A DNA stretch of 64,000 nucleotides from positions 310,001 to 374,000 of the forward strand of contig NZ_WRPK01000001.1 of assembly GCF_009755815.1 (NCBI RefSeq). The letters are read 5' to 3'. Every line of letters starts with the position of its first letter. Position 1 is the stretch's first letter. This DNA comes from Flavisphingomonas formosensis. Its GTDB lineage: Bacteria; Pseudomonadota; Alphaproteobacteria; Sphingomonadales; Sphingomonadaceae. Below are positions 42,724-53,619 of the stretch, in pieces. The translations under genes and the position numbers were made by a program. A model generated the notes under the pieces. The model was not told where the DNA came from and made no database searches. It was given only the letters and a program-made list of their open reading frames with translations.

Positions 42724-43584
42724 TCAGATTGCGCGCTTCGAATTGGTAACGTAGCGCAAACCACTGAGAGGAGCTTCATAGAGGCTGTCATCCAAGAAGC
42801 GCAGAAGCCGACGAATTTCCTGCTTGTCGTTTGGGAAGACAATCTGGCCATTGGCGATATTGACCACCAATCCAGTTGCGTTTGCCTTGGTCTGGATATC
42901 CAGCGGGGCGTGCGCATCAAGGACGCCGGTACTCGCAAGCTTGTGGATCAGCTTGCGTTCCGTCTGCGTGACAAGTGCCTTCAGTGCTGGAACGTCGGCG
43001 ATTGCGATTGAGGCGTGTCCAGCGAAATCATCGATATCCTCGTCGGTCGCTGCGGCGAAAAACTCGACCACGTCGAAGACGGCCCGAAGCTTGTGATAGC
43101 TCTCAAACTTGATCTGCCCGCCTTCGATGATGCAGGTGAGCGAAGTCGCGAGATTGAACGCCGGATCAGTGATCTTGCTGAACTGGTTGTTGTTGGCGAT
43201 CATCGCAAACTTGCGGCTTAGAACCTGGGCTGCGGTGAAGCGCTGAACGAGCAAACGAAGTCCCGTGCCCGTGTTTACTCCCACAAACAGGGCCTTGATG
43301 TTCTCAGCGTCGAAATTGCCAGCGTTGATCGTCGGCAACGCCAGGACATTGCCGGAAGCTGCGGCGACCATCGCATTCGCTTCGACGGTGGCGTCGAGAA
43401 CGAGAATCTCGTCGTCGTCCGGGTTCCAGTCCCCATCGAACGCAACCTCGTTGGGCCGATCGGCACGGAACGCAGCTTCCTGGTCGGAGAAAATCTGCAT
43501 CACGGGATTTTGCAATGCCCCGTCCAGCGGGATGCGTTTGATCGTGATGCCATTGGCATCACGGCACAGTGCAAGGAGATTCAT
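42724..43584 (-). CDS. kwaB: KwaB-like protein (DUF4868), Kiwa defence system
   Basis: 286 residues. It has the layout of DUF4868/KwaB: an N-terminal region with many acidic residues (DGDWNPDDDEILVLDATVEANAM), a middle ALFVGVNTGTGLRLLVQRFTAAQVLSRKFAMIANNNQFSKITDPAFNL, and a C-terminal IVFPNDKQEIRRLLRFLDDSLYEAPLSGLRYVTNSKR. In Kiwa, KwaB binds DNA and works with the membrane sensor KwaA against phage. The gene overlaps kwaA in ATGA. Assignment uses the pair's order, sizes and KwaA topology; no search was run. Confidence 0.8.
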   Translation of the reverse strand: MNLLALCRDANGITIKRIPLDGALQNPVMQIFSDQEAAFRADRPNEVAFDGDWNPDDDEILVLDATVEANAMVAAASGNVLALPTINAGNFDAENIKALFVGVNTGTGLRLLVQRFTAAQVLSRKFAMIANNNQFSKITDPAFNLATSLTCIIEGGQIKFESYHKLRAVFDVVEFFAAATDEDIDDFAGHASIAIADVPALKALVTQTERKLIHKLASTGVLDAHAPLDIQTKANATGLVVNIANGQIVFPNDKQEIRRLLRFLDDSLYEAPLSGLRYVTNSKRAI

Positions 43585-44114
43585 ACTGAACCACCTCCTT
43601 CCTCAATATCGATGACGATGTACTCGGTGAGCTGTCCGACTGTCAGACACTGCTTCGCGGAGCGCAGCTCCTTCTTCGTGATCAGGACGTAGGTGACGCC
43701 TTCCTCGGTGCCGACCTTGTAGAAATGCCACCCCAACAGGCCGAGAAGCGGATTAAAATGATATCCGTAGCCAGTGCTGATCACGAGCACAAAGACGATC
43801 ATGGTCGGCACGAGTATGTGCCAATTCAAATCGCCGAACTGGGCGGTGAACAGCGGTGAGAGGTAGAGCAGGATAAAGGTGATATACTCCCGATCCGCCG
43901 CCTCGATCGATGTCACTTTGAACTTCGACCGCTCCAGATGCTTCCGGCAATATGCGAGCAGGGCAATCATCACGACAACGAGCGCGGCTGCCAAGCCGAC
44001 AAGGCCCAGCGCAGTTTTGCCCTTACCATCCGAGTAGAGCACCCACGCATAAACGAGGGCAATCGGGGCAAGCGATGTCCCGGTGAGCATGAGCTTGGCA
44101 AAGCGGCTGAGCAT
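43581..44114 (-). CDS. kwaA: KwaA-like membrane protein, Kiwa defence system
   Basis: 177 residues with four hydrophobic segments (LMLTGTSLAPIALVYAWVLY, TALGLVGLAAALVVVMIALLAY, YITFILLYLSPLFTAQF, ILVPTMIVFVLVISTGYGYHF). A cytoplasmic C-terminal tail follows, with GWHFYKVGTEEGVTYVLITKKELR. This is the topology and size of KwaA, the membrane part of Kiwa, which senses infection at the envelope. It shares one base with the hsdS stop (TGATG) and overlaps kwaB. Confidence 0.8.
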   Translation of the reverse strand: MLSRFAKLMLTGTSLAPIALVYAWVLYSDGKGKTALGLVGLAAALVVVMIALLAYCRKHLERSKFKVTSIEAADREYITFILLYLSPLFTAQFGDLNWHILVPTMIVFVLVISTGYGYHFNPLLGLLGWHFYKVGTEEGVTYVLITKKELRSAKQCLTVGQLTEYIVIDIEEGGGSV

Positions 44115-45316
44115 CAGGCCACCTCGCTTTCCGGGAGTTTGACCCGCCGTTTGCCGGTGAGAAGTTGCTGCATCAGCGCGGCCTTTTCCTGGCGGAGGGC
44201 GGTGAGTTGGGCTTGGTGGGCCTGCTCTTCGGCCTCTGCCGCGTTGATGACTTTCGCGATGGCGGCTTGCTCGCCCGGCTGTGGGATGTGGAGCGAGGTC
44301 TCGAAGAACTCTACGACGCTCACATTGAGCAAGCCATGGTTGCGCGCGCCTTCCTGCGCGATTGCGGCGATCTCGCGGTTGAAGAGGCCTGCTTCGAAAT
44401 AGTGCCGGAAGAAATCGTGGTCGAAGCCACGCCTGGTCAGGCGGAAGCAGATATAGAGGCTGGAGACGATGCCGCTGTCGTAGCGGTCGAGCGGCTTGAT
44501 CGCTCCCATCGGATAGCCATCGGAATAGCTCTTGTTGTAGGCGAAATCACCGCGCTGGAGCAGCGAGTAACCTCGGACGTCATCACTCGCGACGGACTTG
44601 TTGAAGTACTCGACTTGGCTGATGAGGCCATGCTGCGCTGAAATCGTGAGCACGTTCGTGTTGCCTTCGGCATTCTTGGTTCTGACCCGCCCAAAAATGT
44701 CCGCAAAGTCAGCCCATTCCCACGGCTCTGAGAAGCCTGGCAAGCGCCGATGGCCGCTGAGCAGCTGCTGCATCAGCGCCTGCTTCTGCGCGCGGGCGTT
44801 GGCGATCAGCGCCTCGACCGTCTCGATGGCACGGTCCCATGTTGCCAGAGTATTGGCGATGTAGCGCTGCTCGCACATGGGGGGGAGCAAGACGCTATGC
44901 TGATCAATGTCCGACTTTTTGACGTGAACGAGCGTTGCCTTGAAGCCATGAGCCTTGGCTTCAATCCGGTCGGTCACATGCCGTAAGGCAACGTATAGCC
45001 AATCCTTATCAACGCCTTTGGCGGGGAAGACCTTGAAGATATGCTGGTTGAGTACCCCGGTAGGGCCATTCCAGATCGTCGGGCCGAAAGATGCTCCTTT
45101 GGTGCCAGCCCATGCAAACAGGATTTGGCCGGGTGGCACCAACCACTTCTGCTCGGGCATGCCCGCAAAATAGTTGAAGTTTTGGCTTCCGTTTAGATTC
45201 TGGATGCGAATGATCGGATATCCGCTTTCGGACCAATCGGGCGGACGAAATCCGTGTCCATTCTGCAATTTGCAAATGTCGGAAACTGTCGCGACTTGCC
45301 AGCCTGCAGGAATCAT
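44114..45316 (-). CDS. hsdS: Type I restriction-modification specificity subunit S
   Basis: 400 residues with two target recognition domains (WQVATVSDICKLQNGHGFRPPDWSE and WEWADFADIFGRVRTKNAEGNTN). Each is followed by a coiled-coil conserved region (ANTLATWDRAIETVEALIANARAQKQALMQQLLSG and IAKVINAAEAEEQAHQAQLTALRQEKAALMQQLLTG). It sets the bipartite recognition sequence of the HsdM/HsdR complex. A separate half-size S gene at 47879-48502 could compete with it. It overlaps the RhuM-like gene. Confidence 0.92.
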   Translation of the reverse strand: MIPAGWQVATVSDICKLQNGHGFRPPDWSESGYPIIRIQNLNGSQNFNYFAGMPEQKWLVPPGQILFAWAGTKGASFGPTIWNGPTGVLNQHIFKVFPAKGVDKDWLYVALRHVTDRIEAKAHGFKATLVHVKKSDIDQHSVLLPPMCEQRYIANTLATWDRAIETVEALIANARAQKQALMQQLLSGHRRLPGFSEPWEWADFADIFGRVRTKNAEGNTNVLTISAQHGLISQVEYFNKSVASDDVRGYSLLQRGDFAYNKSYSDGYPMGAIKPLDRYDSGIVSSLYICFRLTRRGFDHDFFRHYFEAGLFNREIAAIAQEGARNHGLLNVSVVEFFETSLHIPQPGEQAAIAKVINAAEAEEQAHQAQLTALRQEKAALMQQLLTGKRRVKLPESEVA

Positions 45317-46337
45317 TTCGCGCCACCCTTGCCCTTGGCGGGCTTGCCAGCTGCGAGCGTTTTCACCTTGGCGGTGGCCTCGATGAAATGCTGCTCGACC
45401 GCGCTCGGCGCATTGATCGCGCGGTTGTGCCAGCGGTCGTATTCGCTATCCACATGGCGCTGCGCCTGTTTGGCGGAAACCCGGCCCGCACCATCGAGCA
45501 ACGGGTGATCGCCCAGCTTCAGGAAGTCGTCCAGCTTGGCGATCCAGTCGGCCATGTGCATCGGCTTGCGGCTCTTCGCCATCGCCTCGGCAAATTCCAG
45601 GAAGGCGACGGTGATGCGGTTCAGCGTTTCCATCTCGCCATCCTGCAGATAATTCTTGGCGATCTGCGCGTCCTGCTTGGTGGGCAGGCGGCCCTGCTTT
45701 TCGCCGGGCCAGCTGGTCAGCCCCATCATCGGCTTGGCGGCATCGGCGCGCGCCAGCTTGGTTTCCGCCGCCGTCTGGCCGTGGGCGGCGTGGTGCACCT
45801 TGTTCTGCACGGTCTGGAAGAACTGCTGACTCGTTTCCGCCTTCGGATCATAGTCCACGGCGGTGGCGTAGATATCGAGCACCTTCTTGTAGAACAGCTT
45901 CTCCGACGCCCTGATGTCGCGGATGCGGGCAAGCAGCTCTTCGAAATAGTCGTTATCCGGCTCCTTGAGGCGCTCGTCATCCATGACGAATCCCTTGACC
46001 AGATACTCGCTCAGCTGCTCGGCTGCCCACCGCCGAAACTGAACGCCTCTTGCGGACCGAACCCGAAAACCAACCGCCATGATCATTGGCAGGCTGTAAT
46101 GCAAGGTGCGGTACGCTTTGCCGTCGGCGGCAGTTGTCAAGTATTCCTTGACGACTGAATCCGCCTCCTGCTCGCCGTCGGCGAGGATGTTACGGATATG
46201 CAGGCTGATATTCTGCTTAGTCGCCTGGAACAGCTCGGCCATGTCCGCCTGGCTAAGCCAGACGTTGCCATCGCGCGCCTGAAGGCGAATGACGGTGACG
46301 CCATCCTCCGTCTGGTACTGGATGATCTCGCCAGCCA

Positions 46338-46338
<1 letters not shown>
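45313..46338 (-). CDS. rhuM: RhuM-family protein
   Basis: 341 residues: IIQYQTEDGVTVIRLQARDGNVWLSQADMAELFQATKQNISLHIRNIL, ATAADGKAYRTLHYSLPMIMAVGFRVRSARGVQFRRWA, then a helical C-terminal half ending in a basic AGKPAKGKGGAK. RhuM was named from a Salmonella pathogenicity island, and the family recurs inside type I restriction operons. It has a KilA-N-like DNA-binding look but no proven role. Stop and start overlap hsdM and hsdS. Confidence 0.88.
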
Positions 46339-47878
<1,540 letters not shown>

Positions 47879-47882
<4 letters not shown>

Positions 47883-48502
47883 GATGTTCTCTGCTCCGAG
47901 CGCTGAAAGGCAGGTGCAAGCAGCTGCCGGGCAATGGCCGCCATTTCGGCGGCTCTGTTGTCGATAAGTTGGGTGAGGATCGCACGTTCGCTGCGCATTG
48001 CCGCATCCAAATCGACAATGTGCTGCTGCTGCGCCAGCCGTGGGATCGTGATCGGCAGGGTCTCAACCACCTCGCGTTTGAGATTGAGGATGTAGGAGCC
48101 GGTCGCGCCCGCTGCGAAGTGGTCTTGCGCGGGTTTCTGCATCATCTGCCAAGCCAGGAATTGGGGCAGGATCGCACTTGTCATCACGCGAATGACGAAG
48201 AAATGCGGCGAGCAAACGATCTGCTCGTCGCGTTCCTCGATGTAATAGGGGAAGTTGCGTCCACCGCGCGTGGACAAAATGATGTCGTCGGGCCGAAGAA
48301 ATGCTTTTGTGGATGGGCGTGGCAGCTCGATGCGCGAAAGCCCATCCCAATCGATCCCAGTTTCAGGATCGGTATTGCGCATTTGTATGACGGCGACCCC
48401 GCCTTCCGGCAGTGCGTCGATCTTGCCGCGAAAAGGGTAGCCTGCAGAGATTGACGCGAAGCCACCCAAAGCACCAGAATCATATGCATCAAAGCGGTTC
48501 AT
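47879..48502 (-). CDS. Half-size HsdS-like specificity protein
   Basis: 207 residues: one target recognition domain (GALGGFASISAGYPFRGKID, QMRNTDPETGIDWDGLSRIELP, DDIILSTRGGRNFPYYIEE) and one conserved helical region (QQQHIVDLDAAMRSERAILTQLIDNRAAEMAAIARQLLAPAF). Full S subunits have two of each. Two half subunits can pair to read a symmetric site, or such a protein may modify the main HsdS. It is the first gene of the operon, directly behind a strong promoter, and has no Shine-Dalgarno. Confidence 0.85.
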
Positions 48503-48509
48503 GCGTCAG

Positions 48510-48538
48510 ATAATGATTTAGCGGGCGAAGTTTGTCAA
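48510..48538 (-). promoter_or_regulatory. Promoter of the defence operon
   Basis: On the minus strand a consensus -35 TTGACA (48533-48538) and CATTAT (48510-48515) are exactly 17 bases apart. The expected transcription start is about 48503, next to ATG 48502. There is no ribosome-binding site in between, so the message may be leaderless. Confidence 0.6.
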
Positions 48539-48711
48539 TCCATCCTGCATTAAGGCGCTTGACGCACCAAAAATGTGGCGCGCGGTCTAGCTACGTTGAT
48601 CGTGTGCAATCTCGGCAACGTACCTGCGATACCATCGAGCGGTCGGAATAGCGGCTTCTGGCCTTTGCATTCTGCAAGGGAGACGCTCCGGATCGTCCGA
48701 CCAAGCTGTCG

Positions 48712-49896
48712 TCAGATGGTTCGTGAGGGCAACGGCTCGGTACCCTCGCTGAGGATCGCAAGATATCGGCGGTAGCCGAAAACGCGGCCACGTCGCTTGC
48801 CGGTGATCTCTTCAACTATACCAAGACGTTCGAGGTCTGCGAGTGCCGCATTGACCGTTGGCGCCGACAGGCCAGTCCGTTCGACCAGTTGGTTCGCATT
48901 GAGGAACGGGTTCTGCTGGAAAAGGTCATGGACCCTCAGGGCTGAGCCGGCACGATCACTCCCGGTCGTTATGCGTTCGCGATCCTCCTTGAACAGATCG
49001 ACGATGCGGGTGGCAGCGTCAAAGGCCTGATTGGCGGTATCGGCCACGCCGGCGAGGAAGAAATCGAGCCAAGCCTCCCAGGCGCCCTGTTCGCGGACCT
49101 CTTGCAGCAATCGGTAATAGTCGTTCCGGTGGGTCTTGAGATACAAGCTGAGGTAGAGCAGCGGCTTTCGAAGGACGCCGTTGACGCACAGGTACAATGT
49201 CACCAGCAGCCTGCCGATGCGGCCGTTGCCGTCGAGGAAGGGGTGGATCGTCTCGAACTGGACGTGAAGCAGGCCCGCCTTGATGAGTGCCGGCAACCGG
49301 GATTCGTTTTCGTGCATGAACCGCTCGAGGGCATCGAGACAGGCGTCGAGTTCCGAAGTCGGAGGTGGCACGAACAGCGCGTTGCCTGGGCGAGTACCCC
49401 CGATCCAATTTTGTGATCGCCTGAATTCGCCGGGGCTCTTGGTGCCACCTCGGCCGCTTTGCAGCAGGCGCTCGTGCATCTCGCGGATGAGGCGAAGCGA
49501 GAGTGGCATTTCCTCCAGGCGTTCGAGGCCGTGCATCATGGCATCGACGTAGTTCGATACCTCGCGGATATCGTCGATCGGCTGGCCGGCCTGCGCTTCG
49601 GTTTCGAAGCGGAGCAGGTCAGAGAGTGTCGATTGCGTGCCTTCGATCTGGGATGACAGCACCGCTTCCTTCCTCACGTACATGTAGAGGAAGAGTTCCT
49701 GGCGTGGCAGCAGCATGGTGATGCCGTCCAGGCGACCCAAGGCGCGCTCCGCGAGGCTGAGCCGGTCGAGCAACGCCAGCACGTCGATAGGCGGTGCCGG
49801 CGGCAGCGGGGGCGGTACGAATGCCCTGACCATCTCCGCGGCGACGGGAGTCTCCACGAAACGGCCCAGCCGCGGATTCGGTTCTGGATCAGCCAT
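48712..49896 (-). CDS. Fic-domain protein (adenylyltransferase-like)
   Basis: 394 residues from ATG 49896 (GTG 49917 also possible). The Fic motif HPFLDGNGRIGR (218-229) is complete, and the class II inhibitory helix SSQIEGT (81-87) is on the same chain, so the enzyme is probably self-inhibited. A C-terminal helix-turn-helix (QNPFLNANQLVERTGLSAPTVNAALADLERLGIVEEITGKRRGRVF) suggests DNA binding. Fic enzymes AMPylate proteins. It adjoins the restriction operon and a nucleotidyltransferase-HEPN gene. Confidence 0.9.
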   Translation of the reverse strand: MADPEPNPRLGRFVETPVAAEMVRAFVPPPLPPAPPIDVLALLDRLSLAERALGRLDGITMLLPRQELFLYMYVRKEAVLSSQIEGTQSTLSDLLRFETEAQAGQPIDDIREVSNYVDAMMHGLERLEEMPLSLRLIREMHERLLQSGRGGTKSPGEFRRSQNWIGGTRPGNALFVPPPTSELDACLDALERFMHENESRLPALIKAGLLHVQFETIHPFLDGNGRIGRLLVTLYLCVNGVLRKPLLYLSLYLKTHRNDYYRLLQEVREQGAWEAWLDFFLAGVADTANQAFDAATRIVDLFKEDRERITTGSDRAGSALRVHDLFQQNPFLNANQLVERTGLSAPTVNAALADLERLGIVEEITGKRRGRVFGYRRYLAILSEGTEPLPSRTI

Positions 49897-49918
49897 GCGC
49901 GCCAATATGCATGGCACG

Positions 49919-49985
49919 CCTTATTTAAGCAATCGCCACTTCACTTAATTAGCAAATGCGCTAAGATAAGCGGGCTTAAATAAGG
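49919..49985. promoter_or_regulatory. Divergent promoter region with 12-base inverted repeat
   Basis: CCTTATTTAAGC (49919-49930) is the exact reverse complement of GCTTAAATAAGG (49974-49985), and a smaller dyad (TTAGC/GCTAA) lies inside. The block is AT-rich and sits between the Fic gene and the rightward MNT-HEPN gene. It is a likely operator, perhaps for the Fic protein's own helix-turn-helix (inference). Confidence 0.55.
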
Positions 49986-50115
49986 AAGGCGGCAAGGTGC
50001 GCGATCATCTGGAACACACGCTGGATAGCGTTCGTGCGTGACGCGCGATCATCGGCGCACCCGTCGATGTGGTCAAGGCTTGCCAACGTCATGGTCTGCC
50101 GCGAGAATCCCCTTC

Positions 50116-51021
50116 GTGCGGAGTGACATCGACCATCTGCCCCCGGTCCAGCAAAGCGAACTGGACCGCGTGAAGCAAACGCTCATGGGCGAGTTTGCCG
50201 ATGCGATCGCGCGCGCGAACCAGCCGTGGAAGAAGAACGGCAAGATCCTCAAGATCATTCTGTTCGGCAGCTATGCCCGGACCGACTGGGTGGATGAGCC
50301 GGAGAATGGCTACCAGTCAGACTTCGATCTGCTCGTCATCGTCAGCCACCTGGATCTCACCGACGTCGCCGATTACTGGTATGTCGCCGAGGACAAGATC
50401 CTGCACGACAGTGCGATTGCACGACCGGTGAACATCATCGTCCACACGCTGGACGAGGTGAATCAGGCACTGAGCCGGGGCGAGTATTTCTGGACAGACA
50501 TCGCCCGCGATGGGATCGTGCTCTACGAATTGCCCGGCAGCGCGCTCGCAATGCCTAAACCGCTGACCGCCGCCGACGCCTATGAGATGGCATCAGCCTA
50601 TTTCCATGATTGGCTGGCTAAGGTCGACAGCGGTATCAAGCTGGCATCATTTGCGATCCGAGAAGGCGAAAGCAAAGATGCAGCTTTCCTTCTGCATCAG
50701 GCGACCGAACGTGCCTATATCTGCTTCCTACTCGTCTGCACCCTCTATTTCCCCCGTTCGCACAACATCAAGTTCCTGCGCTCGCTTGCCGAAGACAGCG
50801 AGCCGCGTCTGATCGAAGCTTGGCCCCGCGCCACTAGACTTGACCGCCGCCGGTTCGAACTTCTGAAGCGCGCCTATGTCGAGGCCCGCTATTCGGCGAG
50901 CTATGAGATCGGCAATGACGACCTCGACGCCCTGTCGCAGTCGGTCCGCGCCCTGCGCGACATCGTCGAGACTGTCTCGCGCGAACGCCTCGAAACACTG
51001 AAAGCCGACGCCGGCCTCTAA
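50116..51021 (+). CDS. Fused nucleotidyltransferase (MNT)-HEPN protein
   Basis: 301 residues from GTG 50116; the usual family start (RSDIDHLPP) supports this over GTG 50038. The N-terminal MNT fold has GSYARTDW and SDFDLLVIV, the nucleotide-transfer active site. The C-terminal HEPN domain has AFLLHQATERAYICFLLVCTLYFPRSHNIKFL and YVEARYSASYEI. HEPN nucleases are usually held in check by AMPylation from a separate MNT antitoxin; here both are one polypeptide. It follows the Fic gene divergently and precedes traG. Confidence 0.82.
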   Translation: MRSDIDHLPPVQQSELDRVKQTLMGEFADAIARANQPWKKNGKILKIILFGSYARTDWVDEPENGYQSDFDLLVIVSHLDLTDVADYWYVAEDKILHDSAIARPVNIIVHTLDEVNQALSRGEYFWTDIARDGIVLYELPGSALAMPKPLTAADAYEMASAYFHDWLAKVDSGIKLASFAIREGESKDAAFLLHQATERAYICFLLVCTLYFPRSHNIKFLRSLAEDSEPRLIEAWPRATRLDRRRFELLKRAYVEARYSASYEIGNDDLDALSQSVRALRDIVETVSRERLETLKADAGL

Positions 51022-51182
51022 CCGCCAGGCACCCGCTCCCGAATAGCCTTCCATTCCGGCATCCGACCGGAACAGACCGACGCGAGCCCATCTGCGCCCA
51101 TCAGCACCGTTCAATTTTCGGCGCCTGTCACGGAGTCTGAAACCGCCCGAACCGGTCCTGTCCGGCGGGCGGGAGCCTCGAC

Positions 51183-53207
51183 GTGACACCCACCAAACTA
51201 CTCATCGGCCAGATCATTGTCGTCTTCGCCATCGTCCTGCTGGGCATCTGGGCGGCGACACAATGGGCGGCAGCCATGCTGGCCTATCAACCCGAACTGG
51301 GTGCGCCGTGGTTCCGGCTCGATGGCGTGCCGGTCTACCATCCCTGGGCGCTGTTCCCATGGTGGTATCATTACGACGCCTATGCCCCGCATGTCTTCGA
51401 CCGCGCGGGCATGTTCGCCGGCGCCAGCGGCTTCATCGGCTGCGCGGCGGCGATCTTCGGCTCGCTGTGGCGCGCGCGCCAATCCAGCAACGTCACCACC
51501 TACGGCTCTGCTCGCTGGGCAAACACCGGCGAGATCGAACGCGCCGGACTGCATCGCGACGCCGGCGTCATGCTCGGCTCGCTGCGCGGCAATTATCTGC
51601 GCCATGACGGCCCCGAGCATGTCATGGCGTTCGCGCCGACCCGTTCTGGCAAGGGCGTTGGGCTCGTCGTCCCGACCTTGCTCTCCTGGACCGGCTCGGC
51701 GGTCATCCACGACATCAAGGGCGAGAACTGGACGCTGACCGCCGGATGGCGCGCGCGGTTCTCGCACTGCCTGCTGTTCAACCCGACCGACGCCGCGTCG
51801 GCGCATTACAATCCGCTGCTCGAGGTTCGGCGCGGCGTGGACGAGGTGCGCGATGTCCAGAACATCGCCGATATCCTGGTCGATCCCGAGGGCGCGCTCG
51901 AACGCCGCAACCATTGGGAAAAGACCAGCCATTCGCTGCTGGTCGGCGCGATCCTCCACATCCTTTATGCCGAGGAAAAAAAGACGCTCGCGCGTGTCGC
52001 GACCTTCCTTTCCGACCCGCAGCGCAGCTTCGTCGCCACGCTCCGCCGGATGATGACCACCAATCATCTCGGCGACAACAAGAATCCCAAGGTCCACCCC
52101 GTCGTTGCCTCCGCCGCGCGCGAACTGCTCAACAAGAGCGAGAACGAGCGCTCGGGCGTGCTGTCCACCGCCATGTCCTTCCTCGGCCTCTATCGCGATC
52201 CGACCGTCGCCGAGGTCACCTCGCGCTGCGACTGGCGCATAGCCGACCTGATCGAGGCCGAGCGGCCATTGTCGCTCTATCTCGTCATCCCGCCCTCGGA
52301 CATCAGCCGCACCAAGCCGCTGATCCGGCTCGTGCTCAACCAGATCGGCCGTCGCCTGACCGAGCGGCTGGATCAGCCCGGCACTTCCGCGCGCCGGCAC
52401 CAGCTCCTGATGATGCTCGACGAATTCCCGGCACTCGGCCGTCTCGATTTCTTCGAGACGAGCCTCGCCTTCATGGCCGGCTACGGCATCCGCGCTTTCC
52501 TGATCGCCCAAAGCCTCAACCAGATCGAGAAGGCTTATGGCGAGCACAACGCCATTCTCGACAATTGCCATGTCCGGGTCGCCTTCGCGACCAATGACGA
52601 ACGTACCGCCAAGCGCATTTCCGACGCGCTCGGCACCGCGACCGAGCAGCGCGCCATGCGCAACTATGCAGGCCATCGCCTCGCGCCCTGGCTCGCGCAC
52701 GTCATGGTCAGCCGCCAGGAAACCGCCCGCCAGCTCCTGACGCCAGGCGAGGTGATGCAGTTGTCGCCCGACGAGGAGCTTGTTCTCGTATCCGGGCTCG
52801 CGCCGATCCGGGCGCGCAAGCTGCGCTATTTCCACGACCGCAACTTCATCATGCGCGTGGCGTCGCCACCGATGCTGGTGCCCGGCCGCTATGCCGATTG
52901 CCCAAAGCAGCGAAGCAATGACTGGTCCGACCAGGTGCGCGGCATCGATGCCCGGCTGCATCAAGCCGAGGATGCCGCGGGTGGCGAGGACGATGGCGGC
53001 ATGCAGCAGCAGCGCCATCCCGGCCTTCCCGAGCAGGTTTCCAGGGCAACTGACGCCGCTGAAACGCGCGATCAGCAGCTTGTGCCGGACGACGACGATG
53101 TCGCCGCCGACAAGCGCGCCATGGACCAGGCGCAGGGCCTGAGCGCCGTTGCCCGCGGCTATACAATCAACGAGGGCGCCCACCGCGACCTCCTGCCTGG
53201 CCTGTGA
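51183..53207 (+). CDS. traG: TraG/VirD4-type coupling protein
   Basis: 674 residues from GTG 51183. Two N-terminal membrane helices, the Walker A motif APTRSGKGVGLVVPTLL and Walker B LLMMLDEFPALG are present, with FLIAQSLNQIEKAYGEHNAILDNCHVRVAFATND as a family block. It links the relaxase-DNA complex to the Trb channel. The C-terminus is Asp/Gln-rich (EDAAGGEDDGGMQQQRHPGLPE). The CopG-like gene follows closely. Confidence 0.93.
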   Translation: MTPTKLLIGQIIVVFAIVLLGIWAATQWAAAMLAYQPELGAPWFRLDGVPVYHPWALFPWWYHYDAYAPHVFDRAGMFAGASGFIGCAAAIFGSLWRARQSSNVTTYGSARWANTGEIERAGLHRDAGVMLGSLRGNYLRHDGPEHVMAFAPTRSGKGVGLVVPTLLSWTGSAVIHDIKGENWTLTAGWRARFSHCLLFNPTDAASAHYNPLLEVRRGVDEVRDVQNIADILVDPEGALERRNHWEKTSHSLLVGAILHILYAEEKKTLARVATFLSDPQRSFVATLRRMMTTNHLGDNKNPKVHPVVASAARELLNKSENERSGVLSTAMSFLGLYRDPTVAEVTSRCDWRIADLIEAERPLSLYLVIPPSDISRTKPLIRLVLNQIGRRLTERLDQPGTSARRHQLLMMLDEFPALGRLDFFETSLAFMAGYGIRAFLIAQSLNQIEKAYGEHNAILDNCHVRVAFATNDERTAKRISDALGTATEQRAMRNYAGHRLAPWLAHVMVSRQETARQLLTPGEVMQLSPDEELVLVSGLAPIRARKLRYFHDRNFIMRVASPPMLVPGRYADCPKQRSNDWSDQVRGIDARLHQAEDAAGGEDDGGMQQQRHPGLPEQVSRATDAAETRDQQLVPDDDDVAADKRAMDQAQGLSAVARGYTINEGAHRDLLPGL

Positions 53208-53214
53208 GGCGGCG

Positions 53215-53619
53215 ATGAAGATCCGCCAGAACCTCTATATCGACCGCGAGATCGGCGATGCGCTCGAGGCGCTCGCAGCCGGCAACCGCGGCAACAAGAG
53301 CCGGCTGGTCAACGACGCGCTGAAGGACTGGCTGGCGCGACGCGGGACCAGGGAAGTCGACGACCTCCTGAAGGTTCGCCTCGACAGGCTGTCACGCGAA
53401 CTAGAGGGCGCACGGCGCGACATCGACGTCCTGCTGGAAAGCCTGTCGCTGTTCGTCCGCTACCAGTTGATGGTGACGGCGCCGCTGCCCGAGGCCGATG
53501 CCGCAGGCCGTGCCATCGGGCGCGACCGGTTCGAATCCTTTGTCGCCCAGGTCGGCCGCCAGATCGCCGGAGGCACGCGCACGCTGGCGCCACCCGAAAC
53601 GAAGGGAGGCAGGTCGTGA
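53215..53619 (+). CDS. CopG-like ribbon-helix-helix regulator
   Basis: 134 residues from ATG 53215. The N-terminus reads MKIRQNLYIDREIGDALEALAAGNRGNKSRLVNDALKDWLARRG, a ribbon-helix-helix DNA-binding fold, followed by a helical region. A gene of this type sits between traG and trbB in most Trb-type integrative elements and may regulate the trb operon. Its stop overlaps the trbB start in GTGA. Confidence 0.84.
   Translation: MKIRQNLYIDREIGDALEALAAGNRGNKSRLVNDALKDWLARRGTREVDDLLKVRLDRLSRELEGARRDIDVLLESLSLFVRYQLMVTAPLPEADAAGRAIGRDRFESFVAQVGRQIAGGTRTLAPPETKGGRS

Noticed and set aside
40984-43011. Long plus-strand frame opposite hsdR and kwaB
   Set aside because: No domain; both opposite genes have clear motifs and are part of an overlapping operon.
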